Shown: positions 9,216 to 15,557, counted from the first letter of the stretch. The stretch: DNA of 17,310 bases from JBHJOF01 sp050330055 (GCA_050330055.1 JBHJOF010000359.1:1-17310), one strand, 5' to 3'. Notes: a model not told the origin generated them from the letters alone. Program-made: numbers and translations.

Positions 9216-9622
9216 GATTTGCTGGCTAGGTTTGCATGAGGAAGGAAAAGTGAACCCGCCGCGCGAATGACCTCCGCCCGGCCTGCCGTCCGCGCTAAGG
9301 CCAAACGTGAGCTGGGCGAACTCCGCCCGCCGCTAAGCGACGAATCGCGCATGTCCACGCTCCCAGGGCATTTATTGTGTTGGTGCTGATTTGTATAAAC
9401 ACTCTATAATAGAAGAGATTAAATGACAACAGGAAAACTGACGGGCAGGTGACACAATTCGTACAATATGTAACAAATTTAACGTTAAACGGTCCAATTA
9501 AGGTTAAGAATAGATGTTACCATTCTTTACAGATATTTCGGATGATGTCTCGCGATCTTTCGAGGCTATAGCTAGGCGATCGTGGATTGTCCGCCCGGGA
9601 TTTGCACTGCGGGAATAGCGAG
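9216..9622. other. AT-rich intergenic spacer (no gene seen)
   Basis: A 407-bp stretch between the phosphoesterase stop and the glycosyltransferase start, both on the minus strand. About 9370-9560 is strikingly AT-rich against a strongly GC-rich window. It includes TATAAT at 9405-9410 on the plus strand and TTGTCA followed 15 bases on by TATAGA on the minus strand, which could serve the glycosyltransferase, but neither -35/-10 pairing is ideal. Only tiny open frames without ribosome-binding sites are present. The likely content is a regulatory region for the glycosyltransferase gene, possibly silenced by an AT-preferring nucleoid protein, or a junction left by gene insertion. Confidence 0.55.
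9478..9489. promoter_or_regulatory. Perfect 12-bp palindrome, candidate operator
   Basis: TTTAACGTTAAA reads identically on both strands. It sits in the AT-rich spacer about 260 bp upstream of the glycosyltransferase start, and a further GGTTAAG lies nearby. A helix-turn-helix dimer or a nucleoid-associated regulator could bind here. No regulator is assigned, and such a palindrome can arise by chance in AT-rich DNA. Confidence 0.3.
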
Positions 9623-10474
9623 CTAGTTCCTGCCTGCCTCGCGGCGCCTCCGCTGGCGGGAGTCGGCCAACCGCTTCGCTGCGTTAAGGACGCCAAGGGT
9701 CCGCGCGCCCCACGCCAGCGTCGCCCGCAGCGGTGCGGGAATCGCGTAGTAGGCGGGCGCAAGGCCTGCCTTGCGGGACTTGGCCATGGCCTTCGCGAAG
9801 TCATACGCGACACGATGCACCGTGACGATCCGGCGTGACGTGTCGAACAGCATGTAGGTGGCACGGTGGTCCTTGGTCTTGCGTGGCTGTCCTACGGCGC
9901 CCGGATTGACGAGATAGTAGGCGTCATCGCGAAGCGAGACTTCGTCGCCAGCAAGCTCCCGCTCCACGCCGTCGCGAAGCTCGAATAGCCCGAGGCGATG
10001 GGTATGACCGAAGGCGCAAACGCGGGCTCCCGATGCGTGCGCAGCGAGCGCCTCGAAGCTCGTGCGGCGGCCCTTTTCGGTGGTGAGCCGGGTGGTATCG
10101 CAGCCGCCTTCGGGAAGCAGCGCCCCGTGCACGCCGACAAGCTGGCCTTGCATGCTGACCTGCAAGGGGAGCGCGGCCAGAAATTCGAGGTCGTCGACGT
10201 CCAGCCGTGCACGCGTCCAGGCGACGCCTTGCGCGGCGCTGCTGCTGAACCCCTCGGTCGTGATCAGACCGGCAGCGGCTCGGTCGTGGCTGCCGGCAAC
10301 GCACAGCGCGTCGGCATCGCGGAGCAGGGCAAGGCATTCGGCCGGGTTCGAATTATATCCGACGATATCGCCGAGACAGACAATGCGATCAACGTCCTGC
10401 GACGAGATCGCCTGCAGGGTTGCCTGCAATGCTTCTAGGTTCGCATGAATATCAGAGATGAGCGCGAGCCTCAT
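9623..10474 (-). CDS. Calcineurin-like metallophosphoesterase (YfcE/MJ0936-like) with altered GNHD motif
   Basis: A 283-residue protein with the ordered metal-ligand motifs of the superfamily: DIHAN (D8, H10), LGDIVGYNSNP (D36), GSHDRAA (61-67), VHGA (H116) and GHTHR (H157, H159), followed by VNPGAVGQPR, typical of the compact diadenosine-tetraphosphatase/phosphodiesterase-like branch. The third motif is normally GNHD, whose Asn bridges to the metals; here the codon is AGC, giving Ser62. Activity may be altered, or the protein may tolerate the change. The C-terminus (about 235-283) is an extra basic tail. The substrate is unknown. The gene begins 9 bp after the ATP-grasp stop, with a CGGAG ribosome-binding site in between, so the two are surely co-transcribed and probably translationally coupled. 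Confidence 0.88.
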   Translation of the reverse strand: MRLALISDIHANLEALQATLQAISSQDVDRIVCLGDIVGYNSNPAECLALLRDADALCVAGSHDRAAAGLITTEGFSSSAAQGVAWTRARLDVDDLEFLAALPLQVSMQGQLVGVHGALLPEGGCDTTRLTTEKGRRTSFEALAAHASGARVCAFGHTHRLGLFELRDGVERELAGDEVSLRDDAYYLVNPGAVGQPRKTKDHRATYMLFDTSRRIVTVHRVAYDFAKAMAKSRKAGLAPAYYAIPAPLRATLAWGARTLGVLNAAKRLADSRQRRRREAGRN

Positions 10475-10483
10475 GACTCCGAC

Positions 10484-11689
10484 TCAACCACCGAGTCCCA
10501 TCCTCAGCCAGGTGGGGCCAGGCGGGGCCTTTTTTCGGAGCCATTGAAGCAGCGCGCTGCGCCAGAGCAGAGGCATCACATAGGGCAAGGGATCGTCCCA
10601 ACTCACGGACTTCGCCTCGCAGCTCAACGCCCAGCGCAACCAGGTCGGCCACGTAATGCCCGATGCCTGCGCGGCGTACCAGTCGCGCAGCGGCTGGCAC
10701 CAGCAGACACCGGCCCGCGCAGGCCCCGTGGCCGGCCGGGGCAGGCCGGCCAGGTCGGCATAGACGAGTGCGGGCAGGTTCACGCCAGCGACGGCGCCCA
10801 CGTGATGCCAGAGGTTGAAGCGCGGATTGATCTCGAAGAGAAGAAGCCTTCCGTCCGGGCCGCGCTTGAAGTCGAACTTGGCGACACCCCGCAGGTACAG
10901 CCGGCGGACGAGGTCGCGGCCGAGCTCTGCCACGTCTGCCGCCGCCGTCGTCATGACCGCGGTGCTATGTCCGCAGGAGATCGGAAAGGTTCGTATCTTT
11001 CGACCGGTGAAGTCGGCGACGATGTCGCCTTGCTGATCGACGTATACATGGTAGCTCTCGATGCTGCTCTCGGGTCCAGGCACCATCTCCTGGACGAGGA
11101 GGTCCAAGCCCGCCGCAACCATGGGGGGCCAAAGCTGGCGGAGCTCCTGTAAGCTGCCGACCTGCAAGGCCTTAGCCGAGCCGCCGATCGCGCTCCACGA
11201 GGCGCGGCGGGTCAGCGGCTTGATGATGACCGGAAAGCGCAGATCGAGATCGATTGGCGCTGCACCCATGGCCCGATCGATCAGAAGTGCCTTCGGCACC
11301 GGCAGGCCCTCACGCTGCGCCAGCGCCTGGAAGCGGCCCTTGTCGACCAGGTCCTCCACCAGGGTCGCTTCGGGCACGACAAAGCGGAATACCTTGGCCA
11401 GACGCTCCCGGTTGCGGGAAATCAGCAGGAGCTGCGCATCCTGCTGGTAAAGCAGCACCGGCGGTTCGGGCTGTGTCGATCCGAAGCGCAGCAGCGCCTC
11501 AACCAACTGATCCGTGCGGTCCCAGAAATCGCCTTCCCACTCGAGCGCTGCGCGGGTGAAACGCGAGTAGAGAGGTTGGCTGTTAGGCTCCGCGACCACA
11601 GCGCAGTCGATACCGGCCAAGCCGAGCGGCCGGACCAGATCCATGTGCCCCATGACGCAAGCCAGTGATTGCGCCGGGGGCACGGTCAC
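10484..11689 (-). CDS. ATP-grasp carboligase-like protein (COG3919 type)
   Basis: A 401-residue protein with the ATP-grasp layout: an N-terminal preATP-grasp domain (LVRPLGLAGIDCAVVAE, about residues 18-34), the ATP lysine in FPVIIKP (K157), a hinge with LVQEMVPGPES (198-208), and the metal-binding FEINPRFNLWHH (285-296; E286 and N288). ATP-grasp enzymes join a carboxylate, through an acyl-phosphate, to an amine or thiol; the substrate cannot be named. The C-terminus has an Arg/Trp-rich region that might lie on a membrane surface. The start is GTG: 11689 gives MTVPPA, and GTG 11683 has the better-spaced GGGGG ribosome-binding site. ATG 11653 is less likely because family members begin with a similar PPA segment. 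It is followed at once by the phosphoesterase gene. Genes of this type are often found in polysaccharide or peptide-modification clusters, which fits the nearby glycosyltransferase. Confidence 0.85.
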   Translation of the reverse strand: MTVPPAQSLACVMGHMDLVRPLGLAGIDCAVVAEPNSQPLYSRFTRAALEWEGDFWDRTDQLVEALLRFGSTQPEPPVLLYQQDAQLLLISRNRERLAKVFRFVVPEATLVEDLVDKGRFQALAQREGLPVPKALLIDRAMGAAPIDLDLRFPVIIKPLTRRASWSAIGGSAKALQVGSLQELRQLWPPMVAAGLDLLVQEMVPGPESSIESYHVYVDQQGDIVADFTGRKIRTFPISCGHSTAVMTTAAADVAELGRDLVRRLYLRGVAKFDFKRGPDGRLLLFEINPRFNLWHHVGAVAGVNLPALVYADLAGLPRPATGPARAGVCWCQPLRDWYAAQASGITWPTWLRWALSCEAKSVSWDDPLPYVMPLLWRSALLQWLRKKAPPGPTWLRMGLGG

Positions 11690-11723
11690 TGCCCCCGCTT
11701 ACCAAGGCTACTATTTGCCTTGG
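11676..11723 (-). promoter_or_regulatory. Two adjacent perfect stem-loops over the ATP-grasp start
   Basis: On the minus strand the leader reads CCAAGGC-8 nt-GCCTTGG (11723-11702), then five bases, then GGGGGCA-GTGACCG-TGCCCCC (11696-11676). Both stems are perfect over 7 bp. In the second, the GTG at 11689 is at the beginning of the loop, and the GGGGG serving as ribosome-binding site for GTG 11683 is paired with the first codons. As RNA this would hide the translation start, so it looks like a translational control element (a protein-, heat- or ligand-opened hairpin). The structure is read directly from the sequence; the function is inferred. Confidence 0.5.
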
Positions 11724-11803
11724 CGGCACGGCACCCTGCGAGGACCTGCCAAGTGTTCTGAGGCAACAGAGCTACCAGCAGGCCCGAAAGGAGTGCCCTT
11801 CCA

Positions 11804-11935
11804 ATGTTGAAGAGAAGGCTTCCGCGCATCGGCCTGCATCTCCGCCGCCGACCCCTTGCGGGTATTTACCCATTATTTGTTCAGACCCGCTCGGTTCAGT
11901 TCAGTTTTGAAGTTGGTCTGATGATTCATTACTGA
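11804..11935 (+). CDS. Possible small protein of 43 residues
   Basis: ATG 11804 is preceded by AAAGGAG (11787-11793) with a 10-nt gap, a good ribosome-binding site, and the frame runs 43 codons to TGA 11933-11935. The product starts MLKRRLPRIGLHLRRRP (strongly basic, about seven Arg/Lys in the first 17 residues) and ends in a more hydrophobic half. It is on the strand opposite to its neighbours. There is no recognised family, and a chance frame is quite possible. Confidence 0.2.
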   Translation: MLKRRLPRIGLHLRRRPLAGIYPLFVQTRSVQFSFEVGLMIHY

Positions 11936-11938
11936 ACT
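11898..11938. repeat. Inverted repeat AGTTCAGT / ACTGAACT
   Basis: AGTTCAGT at 11898-11905 is matched by its exact reverse complement ACTGAACT at 11931-11938 across a 25-nt gap. The left arm is part of a partial tandem repeat (GTTCAGTTCAGTTTT). The position, some 210-250 bp upstream of the ATP-grasp start, would suit a pair of regulator half-sites; as a hairpin it would be weak. Confidence 0.35.
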
Positions 11939-12173
11939 TAATCTCAGTATGCCTGTAAGAAGCAATGATGTGTCATTTGGACAGCTGGCGCTCATCACTT
12001 TCGCGTGAAGATCTCTTCATCCGCGACCCGGTGTGCTGGCAATGTCGACACAGTTGCCTCATCGGCGCCGGGGACGGTCAAGCCTGGAACGCCGCAGGCT
12101 ACGCGGCCGCGCTATCGAGGCGCCGCTTTTGCTTGTCGATGAACTGACTTCTTCGCTGAAATGCTGTGGGTCC

Positions 12174-12189
12174 GCCGCGAGATCGCGGC
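12174..12189 (-). terminator. Hairpin directly after the hydrolase stop codon
   Basis: GCCGCGA-GA-TCGCGGC is a perfect 7-bp inverted repeat (5-6 bp of it can pair with a realistic loop), beginning one base after the hydrolase TGA on the minus strand. There is no T run after it, so it is at best an imperfect terminator or an mRNA 3'-end protecting structure. Confidence 0.3.
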
Positions 12190-12855
12190 TCAGCGCGCCG
12201 CCGCCTTGGCCGGCCGGCTGTGCAGGATCTTGTTGAGGTAGCGGTCGAGCTCGGCGTTCAACTGGTCCATGTGGTCCTGGTAGAAGTGGCTGGCGCCCTG
12301 GATCACGCGGTAGTCGATCACGATGTCGCGCTGGTGCTGCAGCTTGTCGACCAGCTTGCGCACGCCGGGCTCGGGGACCACCTCGTCGGCGCTGCCGTGG
12401 ATCACCAGGCCGGACGAGGGGCAGGGCGCCAGGAAGGTGAAATCGTACATGTTGGCCGGCGGCGACACCGAGATGAAGCCGGCGATCTCGGGCCGGCGCA
12501 TCAGCAGCTGCATGCCGATCCAGGCGCCGAAGGAGAATCCGGCGATCCAGCAGGCGCTTGCGTTCTGGTTGTAGGACTGCATCCAGTCGAGCGCGGCGGC
12601 CGCATCGGCCAGCTCGCCCTCGCCGCGGTCGTAGACCCCCTGCGAGCGCCCGACGCCGCGGAAATTGAAGCGCAGGACGGAGAAACCCTGGCGTGCGAAG
12701 GCATGGAACAGGGTGTAGACCACCTTGTTGTTCATGGTGCCGCCGTGCTGCGGATGCGGGTGCAGCATCAGGGCGATCGGTGCACTGGGGCTTCTATTGT
12801 GCTGGTAGCGGCCTTCCAGGCGGCCGTCCGGCCCGTTGAAGATGACATCAGGCAT
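12190..12855 (-). CDS. Alpha/beta hydrolase (COG2945-type predicted hydrolase)
   Basis: A 221-residue protein, a normal length for this compact family. It has the oxyanion/entry segment LHPHPQHGGTMNNK (residues 31-44), LRFNFRGVGRSQG (61-73), the nucleophile elbow GFSFGA (S108), the acid Asp in HGSADEVVP (D157) and the catalytic His in GASHFY (H190), so the Ser-Asp-His triad is complete. No signal peptide is seen, so it is cytoplasmic. The substrate is unknown; esterase or thioesterase-like activity is the family expectation. The start is ATG 12855; the ribosome-binding site is weak. It is divergent from the cysE-isc unit across about 240 bp. Confidence 0.9.
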   Translation of the reverse strand: MPDVIFNGPDGRLEGRYQHNRSPSAPIALMLHPHPQHGGTMNNKVVYTLFHAFARQGFSVLRFNFRGVGRSQGVYDRGEGELADAAAALDWMQSYNQNASACWIAGFSFGAWIGMQLLMRRPEIAGFISVSPPANMYDFTFLAPCPSSGLVIHGSADEVVPEPGVRKLVDKLQHQRDIVIDYRVIQGASHFYQDHMDQLNAELDRYLNKILHSRPAKAAAR

Positions 12856-12910
12856 CGTGTAAAGGATCCAACTGCTGCTTGCTCACACGTCGCGTCCTGC
12901 TCTCGCGCAA

Positions 12911-12950
12911 TCGCCGGAACCCGGCGAAACCTACCATTGCCCTGGGGCAA
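12911..12950. other. Two tandem hairpins upstream of the isc promoter
   Basis: TCGCCGG-AAC-CCGGCGA (12911-12927) is a perfect 7-bp stem with a 3-nt loop. Ten bases later TTGCCC-TG-GGGCAA (12937-12950) is a 6-bp inverted repeat. They lie in the divergent spacer between the hydrolase start and the promoter of cysE. They may form in the hydrolase leader RNA, or bind protein as DNA; neither has a T tract. Function unknown. Confidence 0.35.
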
Positions 12951-12982
12951 ATGCCGCTGAGCTGACAGCCGGTCCGACGTGA

Positions 12983-13007
12983 AAACTTGACCAAATTAGT
13001 CGGATAA
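12983..13007 (+). promoter_or_regulatory. Predicted IscR operator (type 1-like)
   Basis: The 25-bp stretch centred on TTGACCAAATTAGTC agrees at 21 of 25 positions with the E. coli type 1 IscR consensus as remembered (GACT, five mostly A/T bases, AGTC, with A/T-rich flanks); the core here is GACC-AAATT-AGTC. It covers the -35 element of the only strong promoter ahead of cysE-iscR, so binding would block RNA polymerase. IscR itself is encoded about 900 bp downstream in the same unit, giving the classical negative feedback by Fe-S-loaded IscR. Iron-linked Rrf2 regulators such as RirA are alternatives in alphaproteobacteria. Confidence 0.72.
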
Positions 13008-13015
13008 ACTATCTT
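12987..13015 (+). promoter_or_regulatory. Sigma70-type promoter of the cysE-isc unit
   Basis: TTGACC (12987-12992), a 17-bp spacer, then TATCTT (13010-13015). Transcription would start near 13022, leaving a 50-75 base leader before cysE. This is the best promoter match in the window. The AT-rich segment stands out from GC-rich flanks, and the octamer CCGGTCCG occurs on both sides (12969-12976 and 13027-13034). Confidence 0.7.
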
Positions 13016-13095
13016 ATGCAGATCAACCGGTCCGGCAGTACCAGCAGGCCTAGCGCAGGCGAGGCGGGGGTGCTGTGGGCGGCGCGGATCATAGC

Positions 13096-13881
13096 ATGAC
13101 GGACCAGTCCATGTTCAAAAAACTCCGCCAGGAGATCGATGCCACCATCGCCCGCGACCCCGCGGCACGTTCGGCCCTGGAAGTGGTGCTGCTTTACCCG
13201 GGTTTCCAGTCCGTGCTGGCCTATCGGCTGGCGCACGCCCTCTGGCGCCGGCGCTGGCGCCTGCTCGGCCGCTGGATTTCCCAGCTGGCGCGCTGGCTGA
13301 CCGGCATCGAGATCCATCCGGGGGCCAAGATCGGCCGCCGCTTCTTCATCGATCACGGCATGGGCGTGGTGATCGGCGAGACCAGCGAGATCGGCGACGA
13401 CGTCACGCTCTACCATGGCGTGACCCTGGGCGGCGTGGCACCGAGCGTGGACAGCGACAGCCAGCGCGACCAGAAGCGCCATCCGACGCTCGAGGACGGC
13501 GTGATCATCGGCTCCGGCGCCCAGGTGCTGGGCCCGATCACCGTTGGACGCTGCGCCCGGGTCGGCGCCAATGCCGTTGTCACCAAGGACGTGCCGCCCA
13601 ATACCACGGTCGTCGGCATCCCGGCCAAGGCGGTCGGCACCCGAGAGCGCAGGGAAGAGGAGGCGCCCTTCGTGGCCTATGGCACGCCGACCGGCGACGC
13701 GGCGGATCCGGTGGCGCGCGCGATCGAAGGACTGCTCGACGAAGTGCAGAGCCTGCGTGCGCGGGTCAACGCCCTGGAGGCGCAGCCCGGCGAGGAGGCG
13801 CCTTTCGAGCCGGTGCGCCGGACCCGGCGCGGCAAGCAGGAAGCGCCGCCGCCGGACGGGACGACGGGCGGCAAGTGCTGA
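13096..13881 (+). CDS. cysE: Serine O-acetyltransferase
   Basis: A 261-residue protein of the shorter CysE type. It makes O-acetylserine from serine and acetyl-CoA, the first step of cysteine synthesis. A helical N-terminus with RDPAARSALEVVLLYPGF leads into the left-handed beta-helix of hexapeptide repeats: GIEIHPGAKIGRRFFIDHG, GVVIGETSEIGDDVTLYHG and VTLGG, with the His of FIDHG and neighbouring Asp in the expected active site, and GANAVVTKDVPPNTTVVGIPAK closing the helix. The tail (about 215-261) carries a heptad-like stretch (IEGLLDEVQSLRARVNALEAQ) and a basic low-complexity end. Starts considered: GTG 13075 with the best ribosome-binding site (GAGGCGGGG), ATG 13096, and ATG 13111, which gives the common MFKKLRQEID beginning. 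It is first in the unit and so shares the predicted IscR control. Confidence 0.93.
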   Translation: MTDQSMFKKLRQEIDATIARDPAARSALEVVLLYPGFQSVLAYRLAHALWRRRWRLLGRWISQLARWLTGIEIHPGAKIGRRFFIDHGMGVVIGETSEIGDDVTLYHGVTLGGVAPSVDSDSQRDQKRHPTLEDGVIIGSGAQVLGPITVGRCARVGANAVVTKDVPPNTTVVGIPAKAVGTRERREEEAPFVAYGTPTGDAADPVARAIEGLLDEVQSLRARVNALEAQPGEEAPFEPVRRTRRGKQEAPPPDGTTGGKC

Positions 13882-13912
13882 GGGTGCCACTCGCAGGAAG
13901 GAGAGCAGAGCA

Positions 13913-14383
13913 GTGAAGCTGAGCACCAAGGGACGCTACGCGGTCATGGCTTTGGTCGACCTTGCCGCCAACAGCGACGGCAAGCCGGTCTCTCTGGCCG
14001 ATATCGCCGAGCGGCAGGAGATCTCGCTGTCCTATCTCGAACAGCTCTTCGCCAAGCTCAGGCGCGGCTCGCTGGTCAAGAGCGTGCGTGGCCCCGGCGG
14101 CGGTTATCTGCTGGCGCATCGGCCGGAGGAGACCAGAATCTCCGACATCATCCTGGCGGTCGACGAGCCGATCCGCGCCACCCGCTGCACGCCGGGCCAG
14201 CCCTTCGGCTGCCGCGGCAACAAGAGCCGCTGCATGACCCACGACCTGTGGGAAGAGCTCGGCAATCAGATCTATCTCTATCTCAGCTCGGTGACTCTGG
14301 CCGACATCGTCGAGCGGCGCATCCTGGGCACCAGCGGCCTCTATCCGCGCGACGCCGGCCGGCCGACCGTCGCGGCGCAATAG
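13913..14383 (+). CDS. iscR: Fe-S cluster-sensing Rrf2-family regulator IscR
   Basis: A 156-residue protein starting at GTG 13913 behind GGAAGGAG; the open frame extends upstream inside cysE but is not conserved there. The winged helix-turn-helix (MALVDLAANSDGKPVSLADI, then SYLEQLFAKLRRGSLVKSVRGPGGGY, residues 12-65) is typical of IscR. The cluster ligands are C92, C100 and C107 with H110 in the CMTHDLW motif. The spacing C-x7-C-x6-C-x2-H is wider than the C-x5-C-x5-C-x2-H of E. coli IscR. Known role: with a [2Fe-2S] cluster it represses the isc operon; without the cluster repression is relieved. It lies 31 bp after cysE and 25 bp before the first desulfurase, so all are co-transcribed, and a matching operator lies at 12983. 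Confidence 0.94.
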   Translation: MKLSTKGRYAVMALVDLAANSDGKPVSLADIAERQEISLSYLEQLFAKLRRGSLVKSVRGPGGGYLLAHRPEETRISDIILAVDEPIRATRCTPGQPFGCRGNKSRCMTHDLWEELGNQIYLYLSSVTLADIVERRILGTSGLYPRDAGRPTVAAQ

Positions 14384-14408
14384 CCGGGCCGCATCGCGAC
14401 GGCCTGTG

Positions 14409-15557
14409 ATGCCGCGTTCCATCTATATGGACTGCAACGCGACCGTGCCGGTCCGCCCCGAAGCGGCCGCCGCGGTGGCAGAAGCGCTTGCCGTCACCGG
14501 CAACGCCTCCTCGGTGCATGGCTTCGGCCGCGCCGCGCGGCGCCTGATCGAAGAAGCGCGCGAGGCCGTGGCAGCCTTGGTCGGTGCAGTGCCGGAGGAG
14601 GTGATCTTCACCAGCAGCGGCAGCGAGGCCAACAACCTGGCGCTCGGCGGCTGCGGCCGGGCGCGCCTGCTGGTCTCGGCCGGCGAGCACGATTCGGTGC
14701 TGCGCGCCGTGCCGGAGGCCAAGCGCATACCGTTGCGGCATGACGGCCGGGTCGATCTCGATGCGTTGGCGACGCTGCTGGCAGAAAGCGATGAGCCGGC
14801 TCTGGTCTCGGTCATGCTGGCCAACAACGAGACCGGCGTGATCCAGCCGCTGGCCGAGGTGGCAGAGCTGGCTCGCCGCCACGGTGCGCTGCTGCATTGC
14901 GACGCAGTTCAGGCGGCCGGCAAGCTGCCGCTCGGCATGACGGCGCTGGGCATCGATCTCATGAGCCTCTCGGCGCACAAGCTGGGCGGCCCGCAGGGCA
15001 TCGGCGCGCTGGTGGTGGCCGAGCGGGTCGCGCTGGCGCCGCTGATCCGCGGCGGCGGGCAGGAGCGGCGCCGCCGCGCTGGCACCGAGAACCTGCCGGG
15101 CATCGCCGGCTTCGGCGCCGCGGCGCGCGTCGCCGCCGGCAACCTCACCGTCTTCGCCGGGCTGGCTGTCTTGCGCGACGACCTGGAGACGAGACTTGGC
15201 CGCATCGCGCCGGACATGACCGTGTTCGGTACGGCGGCGCCGCGCCTGGCCAACACGAGCTGCTTCACCATGCCGGGCACGCCGGCCGAGACCCAGGTCA
15301 TGGCGCTCGACCTCGCCGGCATCGCGGTCTCGGCCGGCGCCGCCTGCTCCTCCGGCAAGCTGGAGCCTTCGCAGGTGCTGCGCGCCATGGGCGCCTCGGA
15401 GTCCGAGGCCGGCCAGGCGATCCGGGTCAGCTTGGGTTGGCGGAGCGAGGCCACGGACATCGAGGCTTTCGTCGCCGCCTGGGGCCAGCTATATCAGCGC
15501 CGCGCCGCCGCCCGCCGGGCGGAGCGGCAGGTCGAACCGCATCGGGCCGCCCTATGA
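14409..15557 (+). CDS. NifS-like cysteine desulfurase (first of two)
   Basis: A 382-residue PLP enzyme of the class V aminotransferase fold. Seen: YMDCNATVPVRPE at the N-terminus, TSSGSEANNLAL (cofactor phosphate region), ANNETGVIQPLAE, HCDAVQAAGK, the PLP-binding lysine in SLSAHKLGG (K191), GGGQERRRRAGTEN, and the catalytic cysteine in SAGAACSSGKLEPSQVLRAMG (C313). It frees sulfur from cysteine as a persulfide. The Cys loop (ACSSGK) differs from canonical IscS (ACTS), and the C-terminus is a short, Arg-rich extension (about 360-382). It may serve a different acceptor than IscS, such as SUF proteins or tRNA thiolation; that is inference. The start is ATG 14409 (an in-frame GTG lies one codon before). 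Its stop overlaps the iscS start by 4 bp (ATGA), showing translational coupling. Confidence 0.92.
   Translation: MPRSIYMDCNATVPVRPEAAAAVAEALAVTGNASSVHGFGRAARRLIEEAREAVAALVGAVPEEVIFTSSGSEANNLALGGCGRARLLVSAGEHDSVLRAVPEAKRIPLRHDGRVDLDALATLLAESDEPALVSVMLANNETGVIQPLAEVAELARRHGALLHCDAVQAAGKLPLGMTALGIDLMSLSAHKLGGPQGIGALVVAERVALAPLIRGGGQERRRRAGTENLPGIAGFGAAARVAAGNLTVFAGLAVLRDDLETRLGRIAPDMTVFGTAAPRLANTSCFTMPGTPAETQVMALDLAGIAVSAGAACSSGKLEPSQVLRAMGASESEAGQAIRVSLGWRSEATDIEAFVAAWGQLYQRRAAARRAERQVEPHRAAL

Larger units (their letters stand above)
11690..12189. other. 500-bp spacer, mostly non-coding
   Basis: This lies between the ATP-grasp start and the hydrolase stop, both on the minus strand. It holds the leader hairpins, a weak 43-codon frame with a ribosome-binding site, an inverted repeat, a GGGTA-TT-TACCC mini-hairpin (11860-11871) and a hairpin next to the hydrolase stop. 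About 11865-12010 is noticeably AT-rich. No established gene, tRNA or mobile-element remnant was recognised. The promoter for the ATP-grasp/phosphoesterase pair should lie here, but none stands out. Confidence 0.55.

Noticed and set aside
9267..9389. 40-codon plus-strand frame in the AT-rich spacer
   Set aside because: It has no properly spaced ribosome-binding site and no recognisable product, and it crosses the sharp composition change at about 9370.
12033..12236. 67-codon plus-strand frame that at first looked like a fragment of a transposase or transporter
   Set aside because: No recognisable motif, a start without a ribosome-binding site, and it runs into the antisense of the hydrolase gene. 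No terminal repeats or target duplications were found nearby.
14897..15553. Long upstream extension of the iscS frame
   Set aside because: This part overlaps the first desulfurase in another frame and encodes Arg/Gly-rich sequence. The conserved IscS N-terminus begins shortly after ATG 15554.
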